Shown here one piece after another: positions 26,021 to 33,961 of a stretch of DNA of 64,000 nt. Source of the stretch: Mycolicibacterium llatzerense. GTDB taxonomy: Bacteria; Actinomycetota; Actinomycetes; Mycobacteriales; Mycobacteriaceae. The translations under genes and the position numbers were made by a program. Location: the NCBI RefSeq assembly GCF_000878195.1, contig NZ_JXST01000012.1, positions 78,423 through 142,422 on the forward strand, read 5' to 3'. Positions within the stretch are counted from its first letter, which is position 1; each line of letters starts with the position of its first letter. The notes under the pieces were generated by a model, which was given only the letters and a program-made list of their open reading frames with translations, ran no database searches and was not told the DNA's origin.

Positions 26021-26034
26021 GAGAACATGTTCCA
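26021..26034. promoter_or_regulatory. KstR-like operator upstream of aldehyde dehydrogenase
   Basis: GAGAACATGTTCCA matches TnnAACnnGTTnnA except for the first base, with a perfect GGAACATGTTC-like core. It lies between the methyltransferase stop (26045) and the aldehyde dehydrogenase start (25998), on the side that would control the latter. Confidence 0.75.
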
Positions 26035-26044
26035 ATTAGGTCGC

Positions 26045-26827
26045 TCAGCTGGGCTTGAGCACCAACACCAGGTTGCTCGTCAAGAACTCCTGTAACACCG
26101 GTACAGAAGTCGCACGCCAGGCCCATTGGGGGTGGTAGCGGGGGAATGCGGCGACCAGCGCCCCGGTGCTGCGTGCCCACTCCAGTCCAGCTGCCGCGGA
26201 TACCGCGAACAACGACGACCCGTAGTCGTTCTTCGGCCGGTGGCCGTGTTTGCGGGTATACATCTCCGCGGCCCGCCGGCCACCGAGATAGTGGGTCAGC
26301 CCCATCTCGTGGCCGCCGAACGGGCCGAGCCACACCGTGTACGACAAGATCGCCAGCCCGCCCGGCCGAGTGACCCGCAGCATCTCCCGGCCCATCAGCC
26401 AGGGTTCGCGGACATGTTCGGCCACGTTCGACGACAGGCAGACGTCGACGCTGTCGTCGGCGAAGGGCAGCGCCATGCCCGAGGCGCGCACAAAGGTGCC
26501 TGCGCCGTCCGGTTGGGCGGCCGGGCCGGCGTGCATCTCCCTCGGGTCGGGCTCGACGCCGATGTACGTCATCCCGGCGCCGGAGAATTCGGTGGCGAAG
26601 TAGCCGGGACCGCCGCCGACGTCGAGCACGGTTGCGCCCTCGGGCGCGGTGCCGTTGAGGTCGCGCCACAGACCGTCCACCAGAGCGACGGTGTCTCGGG
26701 CGAGGGCGCCGTAGAAGCGGGCCGGGTCGCTCTGCTCGAATCGGAACTCACCGAGCAGCCGGATCGAGCGGGCGAGGGTGGCTCGCCTGCGGGTGGTGAC
26801 CAGTCCTTTGGCTGCCCAGCGATTCAC
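26045..26827 (-). CDS. SAM-dependent methyltransferase (MtrP/Rv0224c-like)
   Basis: 260 residues. Class I methyltransferase motif I is ATVLDVGGGPGYFATEF near 64-80, then YIGVEPDP, and VDVCLSSNVAEHV near 125-137. It matches M. tuberculosis Rv0224c by size and by divergence from an Rv0225-like glycosyltransferase (33-base gap). The corynebacterial orthologue MtrP has been linked to transport of trehalose mycolates; I infer the same here from the neighbouring TmaT-like gene. The methyl acceptor is unknown. Confidence 0.85.
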   Translation of the reverse strand: MNRWAAKGLVTTRRRATLARSIRLLGEFRFEQSDPARFYGALARDTVALVDGLWRDLNGTAPEGATVLDVGGGPGYFATEFSGAGMTYIGVEPDPREMHAGPAAQPDGAGTFVRASGMALPFADDSVDVCLSSNVAEHVREPWLMGREMLRVTRPGGLAILSYTVWLGPFGGHEMGLTHYLGGRRAAEMYTRKHGHRPKNDYGSSLFAVSAAAGLEWARSTGALVAAFPRYHPQWAWRATSVPVLQEFLTSNLVLVLKPS

Positions 26828-26860
26828 TCCGCAACCCTACTGACCGGTACCCTGCATTCG

Positions 26861-28048
26861 ATGCCAGACCACCCCCAGCAGCCTGCTGGATCTCCTGACG
26901 AGATCCGGTCGGTGCTGCTGCTCTGCTGGCGCGACACCGGCCACCCCCAGGGCGGCGGCAGCGAGACGTATCTGCAGCGCATCGGCGCCCAGCTGGCCGA
27001 GTCCGGGGTGCGAGTGACGCTGCGGACCGCCCGGTATCGCGGGGCATCGCGCACCGAGGTCGTCGACGGCGTCCGGATCAGTCGCGGCGGTGGCCGCCTT
27101 TCCGTGTACATCTGGGCCGGCTTGGCCATGGTGCTGGCCCGGGTCGGCGTGGGTCCGCTGCGTGGCGTGCGGCCCGACGTGGTGATCGATTCACAGAACG
27201 GCATTCCGTTTCTGGCCCGGCTGGCCTACGGCCGGCGGGCCATGGTGCTGGTGCACCACTGCCACCGCGACCAGTGGCCGGTTGCCGGCCGGTTGATGAG
27301 CAAGTTCGGCTGGTTCGTGGAATCACGGCTCTCGCCCCGGCTGCACCGGGACAACCAATACGTGACGGTGTCGCTGCCGTCGGCCCGGGACTTGGTGGAT
27401 CTGGGGGTCGACGCTTCGCGGATCGCTGTCGTCCGCAACGGGGTCGACCTCGCTCCCGCGGCGTCCCTGGCGCTGCCTCGGGCCGCTGAGCCCCGCATCG
27501 TGGTGCTGTCGCGACTGGTGCCGCACAAGCAGATCGAGGACGTGCTCGACGCGGTCGCCCTGCTGGCGCCGGTGGTGCCGGGGCTGCGCCTCGACGTCGT
27601 CGGTGGCGGCTGGTGGGACGAGCGGCTGGTCGCGCACGCGCGCAGGCTCGGCATCAGCTCCGCGGTGACCTTCCACGGCCACGTCGATGAAGTCACCAAA
27701 CACGAAGTGCTGCAACAGGCTTGGGTGCACGCACTGCCGTCGCGCAAGGAAGGCTGGGCGCTGGCCGTCATCGAGGCCGCGCAGCACGGCGTGCCGACGG
27801 TCGGCTATCGGTCGTCGGGCGGCCTGACCGACTCCATCGTCGACGGTGTGACGGGCCTGCTGGTCGACGACCACCGCGGCCTGGTCACCGCACTCGAGAC
27901 CCTGGTGACCGACGATGTCCTGCGCGCCCAACTGGGCGCCAAGGCCCAGGTCCGGGCCGCCGAATTCTCGTGGCCGCAAAGCGCTTCCGCGATGCTGACC
28001 GTTGCCGAAGCGGTCCGGGACGGCCAGTTCGTCAACGGGATCGTCTGA
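26861..28048 (+). CDS. GT-B (family 4) glycosyltransferase, Rv0225-like
   Basis: 395 residues from ATG 26861; an open frame extends left to 26126 but is antisense to the methyltransferase. LLCWRDTGHPQGGGSETYLQ is the N-terminal donor/acceptor loop. The C-terminal half has VVLSRLVPHKQIEDVL and the E-x7-E motif in KEGWALAVIEAAQHG near 293-307. It is probably a retaining enzyme acting on a nucleotide sugar at the inner membrane face. It is divergent from the methyltransferase, as in M. tuberculosis. Two tandem hairpins follow the stop. Confidence 0.87.
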   Translation: MPDHPQQPAGSPDEIRSVLLLCWRDTGHPQGGGSETYLQRIGAQLAESGVRVTLRTARYRGASRTEVVDGVRISRGGGRLSVYIWAGLAMVLARVGVGPLRGVRPDVVIDSQNGIPFLARLAYGRRAMVLVHHCHRDQWPVAGRLMSKFGWFVESRLSPRLHRDNQYVTVSLPSARDLVDLGVDASRIAVVRNGVDLAPAASLALPRAAEPRIVVLSRLVPHKQIEDVLDAVALLAPVVPGLRLDVVGGGWWDERLVAHARRLGISSAVTFHGHVDEVTKHEVLQQAWVHALPSRKEGWALAVIEAAQHGVPTVGYRSSGGLTDSIVDGVTGLLVDDHRGLVTALETLVTDDVLRAQLGAKAQVRAAEFSWPQSASAMLTVAEAVRDGQFVNGIV

Positions 28049-28078
28049 CGGCTCACCGCTGCCGCGACGACGCGGCAG

Positions 28079-28137
28079 GCGGGCAGCAAGCCCGCTTTCA
28101 GAAATTCTTCGCAACGACGATTCAAATCCGTCGTTTT
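28079..28137 (+). terminator. Tandem hairpin terminators after glycosyltransferase
   Basis: First stem GCGGGC (28079-28084)/GCCCGC (28090-28095) is followed by TTT. Second stem AACGACG (28113-28119)/CGTCGTT (28129-28135) runs into TT. A further small hairpin TGCCGCG-acga-CGCGGCA lies at 28060-28077. Together they look like a factor-independent terminator for the 28048 stop. Confidence 0.65.
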
Positions 28138-28353
28138 GCTGTTGGACGCGACCATGACGCATAAACTGACGCCAAGGTCAAATTTAATAGCTAAGAGGGT
28201 CGCTCTCGGGTTTCCGGCTTTCGGGTGTGCCTCCTGATTGGCGGATCCAGGCAACTGGTTCCGGTGATGCAGTGCGTTCGAACTCCGTTCTCATTCAATG
28301 TAATTGGATATCCCGCTCCATCGATGTACCACCGGGTCTGAGGAGTTGAACAT
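28138..28353. promoter_or_regulatory. Leader/promoter region of sugar transferase
   Basis: About 216 bases that are less GC-rich than the surroundings (for example around 28178-28195 and 28290-28310). It ends with AGGAG at 28341-28345, 8 bases before the GTG. No gene and no clear operator seen; it probably holds the promoter. Confidence 0.5.
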
Positions 28354-29835
28354 GTGGAGTTGCCGATGACGCTCTCGACATTCGGACTCACGCGCATCTC
28401 GAATTCCCGAACGGTGTGGCAGCCGCACTACGCCCGTCGGGTGCTGATCACCGACGCCGTGACGATCGTCCTCGCCATGTTGTTCGCGCAATGGGCCCGA
28501 TTCGGCGGAGCGGGCTATGGCCCGTCGGCGTCCATGCTCTACACCGCGTACTCGCTGGTGCTGGCGTGCCTGTGGCTGGGCGTCCTGACCCTGCATCACG
28601 CCCGTTCCGCCTCGATCCTCGGCTGCGGCATCGAAGAGTATCGCCGCGTTGTCGCCGCGTCCTTCTGGACCTTCGGGGTGATCGCGATCGTGGCCTTGCT
28701 CGCGCGGCTCGAGATCGCGCGCGGCTACCTGGCAATCGCATTCCCGTTGGGCACGATCGGACTGCTGATCGGGCGCAAGGTGTGGCGGCGCCGGGTTCGT
28801 GCGCGCCGGCAGGCGGGCGATTGCCTGACATCCGTTCTTGCCATTGGTGATCGGGACGCGATCGCCGTGCTGGCCACCGAACTCATGAACGATCCCGGCG
28901 ATGGGTACGTGGTGGTCGGTGCGGGCATCCCGGGCGATCCGGACGCGCGCGGTGACGTCATCAGGATCGGCGATCGGGTGATCCCGATCTTCGGCGACGA
29001 GAACGACGCCCTCGGCGCGCTCGGTGACCGCTGTGCCGCCGACACCGTGGCACTGACCGACGCAGAACATTTCGGGGTTGCCGGAATCCAGCGGCTCACC
29101 TGGCGTCTCGAGGCCTCCGACGTCGACCTGGTGGTGTCGCCCGGCCTGCTCGACGTGGCGGGTGCGCGTCTCGCGATGCGGCCGGTGGCCGGCATGCCGC
29201 TGCTGCACGTGGAGAAGCCGCAGTATCAGGGCGCCAAGAGCTTCCTGAAGAAGGCGTTCGACTTCGGGTTCGCGCTGGCGGCCCTGATCGGGACCGCGCC
29301 GCTGCTCCTGCTCGCGGCGATCGCCATCAAGATGACGAGTCGTGGCCCGGTGTTCTACCGGTCGGAACGCATCGGACTGGACGGTGAGCCGTTCACCATG
29401 ATCAAGTTCCGCAGCATGGTGGTCGACGCGGAAGAGCGTCTCGGCGACCTGCTTCCGTCCAACGAGATGGCCGGCGGCGTCATGTTCAAGATGCGGGAGG
29501 ACCCGCGGGTCACGTTGGTCGGAAAGATCTTGCGCCGCTACAGCATCGACGAGCTGCCGCAATTCATCAACGTGCTCAAGCAGGACATGAGTGTGGTCGG
29601 TCCGCGGCCGCCGCTGCGCCGTGAGGTCGAGTCCTACAACGGGGACATCAGGCGCAAGCTCCTCGTCAAGCCGGGAGTGACGGGCCTGTGGCAGATCAGC
29701 GGGCGGTCGAACCTCACCTGGGACAAGGCTGTGCGCCTTGATCTTTCGTACGTCGACAACTGGTCGATGGTCACCGACGTCGGGATCATCCTGAAGACGA
29801 TCAGCGTGGTGGCTCGCGGCGAAGGGGCGTACTGA
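28354..29835 (+). CDS. Polyprenyl-phosphate sugar-1-phosphate transferase (WbaP/WcaJ type)
   Basis: 493 residues from GTG 28354 with AGGAG 8 bases upstream. Four or five hydrophobic segments lie in the first 150 residues, a CoA-binding-like middle domain follows, and the C-terminal bacterial sugar transferase domain covers about 290-490. Key motifs are GPVFYRSERIGLDG, TMIKFRSMVVDAEE, DELPQFINVLKQDMSVVGPR (split) and PGVTGLWQISGRS. Such enzymes load the first sugar phosphate onto undecaprenyl or decaprenyl phosphate for exopolysaccharide or glycan assembly. Its 3' end overlaps the convergent Rv0226c-like gene by 35 bases. It has no counterpart at this place in the M. tuberculosis order, so it looks inserted. 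Confidence 0.9.
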   Translation: MELPMTLSTFGLTRISNSRTVWQPHYARRVLITDAVTIVLAMLFAQWARFGGAGYGPSASMLYTAYSLVLACLWLGVLTLHHARSASILGCGIEEYRRVVAASFWTFGVIAIVALLARLEIARGYLAIAFPLGTIGLLIGRKVWRRRVRARRQAGDCLTSVLAIGDRDAIAVLATELMNDPGDGYVVVGAGIPGDPDARGDVIRIGDRVIPIFGDENDALGALGDRCAADTVALTDAEHFGVAGIQRLTWRLEASDVDLVVSPGLLDVAGARLAMRPVAGMPLLHVEKPQYQGAKSFLKKAFDFGFALAALIGTAPLLLLAAIAIKMTSRGPVFYRSERIGLDGEPFTMIKFRSMVVDAEERLGDLLPSNEMAGGVMFKMREDPRVTLVGKILRRYSIDELPQFINVLKQDMSVVGPRPPLRREVESYNGDIRRKLLVKPGVTGLWQISGRSNLTWDKAVRLDLSYVDNWSMVTDVGIILKTISVVARGEGAY

Positions 29836-31441
29836 GTCCCCGCCACCGCGCAATGCCCATCGCGGCCAACCCGCCGATCAGCATCCCCAGCCACACCAGG
29901 TGCGCGGCGATCAGCAGCGGCCGACCCGAAGCGGCGGGCGTCGACCCACCTACCCGGTACAGCGTGATGTCGTTGTCCCGGTACGCAATTGGTAGCGACA
30001 ATGCGGGAGCAGCGCCCTCCACGACCACCCAACCGACCCCGGCCGCGGCCAACTGGTGCACGTCGGCGCCGCGCAGCAGCAGGTCCTGTACCCGCCGTGC
30101 CCGCGCGCCCTCGCCGGGTACGGTCCGCCCACCGATCACCAGGTCCCCGGTCGCCAGCACATCGGCGGAAACCCAGCGGGGCAGCGGATCCAGCACCGGC
30201 GTCGGCCCGGCCCACGGGAACTGGCGGATGACGTCGGGCGGGAGTACCGCGACGGGCTTGGGGTCCGCGTTGATCTGCGCGGCGACCGAATACCAGCCGG
30301 CCGGATATGACACCGACCGCAACTGACTGCCCACGCCCCAGGCCAGGTCCGGCAGTGCGGCCAACACCATCACACAGCAACCCGCGGCGGCGAAAGATGT
30401 TGGTACCCAACGTCGAAGCGCCGTCACCGCGGAGGCACCGGCCAGTGCATAGCCGGGCATCGCGAGGGCCACCCACTTCTGCCCGTCACGCAGCACGCCC
30501 GTGCTGGGAATCGTTCGGATGAGCCAGTCGAGGAACGCCGACCCCGCGTCCGTAGCCAGCAGCGCGGGCACCACCACCGCGACGGCCGCGAGCACCAGCA
30601 GCGGCCGGGCCGCGGCCACGGACCACGCCTTCCGTGCACCGAGGGCCACCACAGCCAACAGCGCCACCGTCCCGGCCACGGCGAACAGCGTCGTGCGGGA
30701 CACCGGCACCGCACCGGCGTTCCAGATGCCGCCGAGCCCGGCCAGACTGCCGAGCGTGCCGAGACCCGGCTCCGCCCGCGCCGCGAAGGCCGGCACCCCG
30801 GCGCTGGCTACCGGCAGTACCGAGCGGGCCACCACCGTCGCCACCAACCAGGGCAGTGCGGCGCCGATCGACGCCGCCAGCGCCACCCAGACGCCGCGCC
30901 ACGTGCGCGAACACACCACGGCCACGACCAGCGCCAGCAGCAGTCCGGTCGGCGTCAGCCCGGCCAGCGCGACCCAAAACACGAGGTGCGGCAGCCGGAA
31001 CCGCAACGCCGACACCGCAACCCAGGGCAGGCAGCCGTAGCCGACCAGCAGACTCCAATGCCCCTGCAACAGCCGCTCGGCGACGTAGGGGTTCCACACG
31101 GCGATGGTGACGGCCACCAGCTGCCCGCCGAGACCCACGTCGAGAACCGCAGCGGCCAACCGCGCCGCACCCCAGCCGGCGAACCACAGACCGAGGATCA
31201 GCAGCGCCTTGACGAGCACGCCGCCGTCGACGACGCCGGAGAAGACGGCCAGGAAGAAGTCCTGCGGCAAGGCCCGCGGTGCGGCCTCGGACAAGCCCAG
31301 GGCCGCATCGGACAGGTAGGACCGCGGTGTGGAAACCGCGTCACGCAGCAGCAGATAACCAGGCGCCAGCAGGGGCGCGGTGACAGCGAGCGTCAGCCCC
31401 AGCGCGTACAGCGCCGGCAGGGCACGACGAAAAGCGATCAG
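29801..31441 (-). CDS. Polytopic membrane protein (Rv0226c-like), start uncertain
   Basis: About 546 residues with roughly 12 hydrophobic helices and a C-terminal extracytoplasmic domain, similar to Rv0226c. The fold suggests a GT-C-type glycosyltransferase or lipid-linked transporter, but I see no catalytic signature. The frame is open to 31681, but the extra part is antisense-like shadow of the neighbouring DUF3068 gene. No ATG/GTG/TTG occurs at the expected start; CTG 31441 overlaps the DUF3068 stop as CTGA and is the best guess. It belongs with the DUF3068 gene and the TmaT-like gene in an envelope cluster linked to trehalose mycolate transport in corynebacteria. Confidence 0.78.
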   Translation of the reverse strand: MIAFRRALPALYALGLTLAVTAPLLAPGYLLLRDAVSTPRSYLSDAALGLSEAAPRALPQDFFLAVFSGVVDGGVLVKALLILGLWFAGWGAARLAAAVLDVGLGGQLVAVTIAVWNPYVAERLLQGHWSLLVGYGCLPWVAVSALRFRLPHLVFWVALAGLTPTGLLLALVVAVVCSRTWRGVWVALAASIGAALPWLVATVVARSVLPVASAGVPAFAARAEPGLGTLGSLAGLGGIWNAGAVPVSRTTLFAVAGTVALLAVVALGARKAWSVAAARPLLVLAAVAVVVPALLATDAGSAFLDWLIRTIPSTGVLRDGQKWVALAMPGYALAGASAVTALRRWVPTSFAAAGCCVMVLAALPDLAWGVGSQLRSVSYPAGWYSVAAQINADPKPVAVLPPDVIRQFPWAGPTPVLDPLPRWVSADVLATGDLVIGGRTVPGEGARARRVQDLLLRGADVHQLAAAGVGWVVVEGAAPALSLPIAYRDNDITLYRVGGSTPAASGRPLLIAAHLVWLGMLIGGLAAMGIARWRGLSTPLRREPPR

Positions 31442-32664
31442 ATCCGGTCCGGTGGCAGATCGGTCGGCCGCTGTGTAGGCAGCTTCTCGGTCATGGCCTC
31501 GGCGGCGGGCATCGGGCCGGAATCGGTATCGCGCCGGCCGAAGAAGCCGTGCCCGGCAGCGTCCAAGCCGGGATCGATCAACGCGGCTTGCGACCGCAGG
31601 CTGTACGCGGCCAGCAGCGCGCCGCCGACCAGGAAGACCAGCCCCAGGCCACCGAAGGTGATGGGCAGGATGCGGTTCCACAGGGCCAGCTTGTCGCGCT
31701 CGTCGTGGGCGGCCGCGACCTGCGACTCGACCGTCTGCTCGTTCGAGGTGACGGTGAAGTCGGCGAACGTCACCTCAGGCTTGAGGGCGTCGCGGGAGTA
31801 GTAGTGGAAGCCGCGGTCCTTCTCTTTGACGATGGTGCCGGAGACCGGGTCCACCCAGAAGGTGCGGGCAGCGGCGTAGTAGCGCTGCATGGTGATCGGG
31901 TCGGTGGGCTCGGCGGACGGCACGCCCCACAGCTCGGCGCGGGCGGTCACCGAGCCGTCTTCGTCCTTGTCGTACAGCGACGAGAACTTGATCGGCTCGA
32001 CCAGCTTGCCGTCGGCGTCGAAGCCGACGTTCTGGGTGAACTTGTAGACCGACAGCCCGTTGACGTCTTCTTCGCCCTCGTAGTTGGCGTCGTACGCCTT
32101 CTGCGCGATCGGGTCGAACACCTGGTAGGTCTTCTTCTCCGTGCTGAACGGGAAGCGGTAGCTCAGTCCGGTGTGGGGCAGCGCGACGTTGGTCGGCGGG
32201 TTCGGGTCCTCGATGGTGCGCGGCTTCTGCACCGAGCCGGCCGCACCTGTCACCGCGGCGGCGGTGGTGCGGTTGAGCGTCACGGTGTCGACGAGCGCCA
32301 ACAGGAGGCCGTTGTCCTGCTGCTTGTCGGTGCGGCGGACGGTGTTGCCGACCTGCAGCGTCACGACGTCGGCGTTCGCCGGGTTCTCAACGCTGAGCTG
32401 GCGCTGCAACACCACGGGAACGTTCTTGTTGACGACGAACTTCTCGCCCAGCAGCGACGCCGGGTCCAGAGCGGTGCCGGTGCCGTTGCTGACCAGCGTG
32501 GTGTCGATGTCGAGCGGAATCTTGGCGATTTTCCCCGACGTATAAGTAGTCAACAGCAGAGCAGCAATCAGCAGGGCGGCGCCGAGCCCCATCAAGACGC
32601 ATGCTGCGATTCGCAACCCCACAGCGCGGTTCAACCCGTGCTCCTCACTTTGTCTGCCAGCCAC
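31438..32664 (-). CDS. DUF3068/PorA-family membrane protein (Rv0227c-like)
   Basis: 408 residues. One transmembrane segment at about 18-41, a large extracytoplasmic domain (about 45-325), a second at about 330-352, and an acidic/Pro cytoplasmic tail. The outer domain carries PADVVTLQVGNTVRR-like and RYYAAARTFWVDPVSG segments typical of DUF3068. It is the orthologue of Rv0227c, an essential-type envelope protein of unclear activity. It overlaps the next gene by 4 bases and lies 109 bases from the divergent acyltransferase. Confidence 0.85.
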   Translation of the reverse strand: MAGRQSEEHGLNRAVGLRIAACVLMGLGAALLIAALLLTTYTSGKIAKIPLDIDTTLVSNGTGTALDPASLLGEKFVVNKNVPVVLQRQLSVENPANADVVTLQVGNTVRRTDKQQDNGLLLALVDTVTLNRTTAAAVTGAAGSVQKPRTIEDPNPPTNVALPHTGLSYRFPFSTEKKTYQVFDPIAQKAYDANYEGEEDVNGLSVYKFTQNVGFDADGKLVEPIKFSSLYDKDEDGSVTARAELWGVPSAEPTDPITMQRYYAAARTFWVDPVSGTIVKEKDRGFHYYSRDALKPEVTFADFTVTSNEQTVESQVAAAHDERDKLALWNRILPITFGGLGLVFLVGGALLAAYSLRSQAALIDPGLDAAGHGFFGRRDTDSGPMPAAEAMTEKLPTQRPTDLPPDRI

Positions 32665-32773
32665 ACAGCAACCCGACTGACCCTAACAGCCCTTACTAAG
32701 GCACACCCTCATAGTGGTGTCGGGGTGGAAGTGAGATTCGCCGCCGAGTGCGGGCACCCGGCACACTGGGTTC

Positions 32774-33961
32774 GTGGGCGACGAAGGACACGACACCGCG
32801 GACATCGCGCGGGTGAGCGGCACCCGCAGTTTCCTGCCCGCTGTCGAGGGCCTGCGGGCCTGCGCCGCCATGGGCGTCGTGCTGACTCATGTGGCGTTCC
32901 AGACCGCCAACAGCAGCGGCTGGTACGGCCGGTTGTTCACCCGTTTCGACCTGGCGGTCGCGGTGTTCTTCGCGCTGTCGGGGTTCTTGCTGTGGCGGGG
33001 GCACGCGGCCGCCGCGCGAGGGCTACGGCACCGGCCGCCGACGGGCCACTACCTACGGTCCCGCGTGGTCCGGATCATGCCGGGTTATGTGGTGGCCGTC
33101 GTGGTGATACTGGCGCTGCTGCCCGACGCCCACGCCGATCTCACAGTGTGGCTGTCGAACCTCACGCTGACCCAGGTTTACGTGCCCCTGACGCTGACCG
33201 CCGGGCTGACCCAGATGTGGAGCCTGGCCGTCGAGGTCAGCTTCTATCTGGTGCTGCCCGTGCTGGCGCTGCTGGCCCGCCGACTGCCGGTGGACTGGCG
33301 GGTGCCCGCCATCGCGGTGCTCGGGGTGGCGAGCTTCGCCTGGCCCGCGCTGCCGTGGCACCTGCCGTTCGGCGTCAACCAGATGAACTGGCTGCCGGCG
33401 CTGTTCTCCTGGTTCGCCGCGGGCATGCTGCTGGCGGAGCTGACGGTCATGCCCGTCGGCCGGATGCACCAGCTGGCCCGGCGGCGCTGGGTCATGGCCG
33501 CCATCGCCGGGGTGGCGTTCGTCATCGCGGCGACGCCGCTGGCCGGCAACATCGGGCTCGCGCCGGGCACCGTCAGCCAGGTCGTGGTCAAGACCGCGAT
33601 GGGCGCCGTCGTCGCCGGGGCGTTGTTGGCGCCGCTGGTGCTGGACGCGCCCGGAACCCCGCACCGGATCCTGGGCAGCACCGTGATGGTGACGTTGGGC
33701 CGGTGGTCCTACGGTCTGTTCATCTGGCACCTGGCGGCGCTGGCCATGGTGTTCCCGGTGATCGGCGAGTTCCCGTTCAACGGCCACATGCCGATCGTGC
33801 TGATCCTGACCTGGGTTTTCGGGTTCGCGATCGCCGCAGTCAGCTACGGGCTGATCGAGTCGCCCTGCCGGGAGCTGCTGCGCCGCTGGGAGTCCCGGCA
33901 TGCCCCGTCGCCGCGGGACAGCTCGATCACGGACGTGCCGGAGCCTGCCGCGGTGGGTTAG
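32774..33961 (+). CDS. Acyltransferase 3 family membrane protein (TmaT/Rv0228-like)
   Basis: 395 residues from GTG 32774, about 10 hydrophobic helices. Near the N-terminus are FLPAVEGLRACAAMGVVLTH (with the catalytic-type His) and FFALSGFLLWRG; later SLAVEVSFYLVLPV and GLFIWHLAAL. These are the marks of membrane acyltransferase 3. The corynebacterial counterpart TmaT acetylates trehalose monomycolate to allow its export; that activity is inferred here from synteny. The 3' end overlaps the convergent aftD by 35 bases. Confidence 0.85.
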   Translation: MGDEGHDTADIARVSGTRSFLPAVEGLRACAAMGVVLTHVAFQTANSSGWYGRLFTRFDLAVAVFFALSGFLLWRGHAAAARGLRHRPPTGHYLRSRVVRIMPGYVVAVVVILALLPDAHADLTVWLSNLTLTQVYVPLTLTAGLTQMWSLAVEVSFYLVLPVLALLARRLPVDWRVPAIAVLGVASFAWPALPWHLPFGVNQMNWLPALFSWFAAGMLLAELTVMPVGRMHQLARRRWVMAAIAGVAFVIAATPLAGNIGLAPGTVSQVVVKTAMGAVVAGALLAPLVLDAPGTPHRILGSTVMVTLGRWSYGLFIWHLAALAMVFPVIGEFPFNGHMPIVLILTWVFGFAIAAVSYGLIESPCRELLRRWESRHAPSPRDSSITDVPEPAAVG

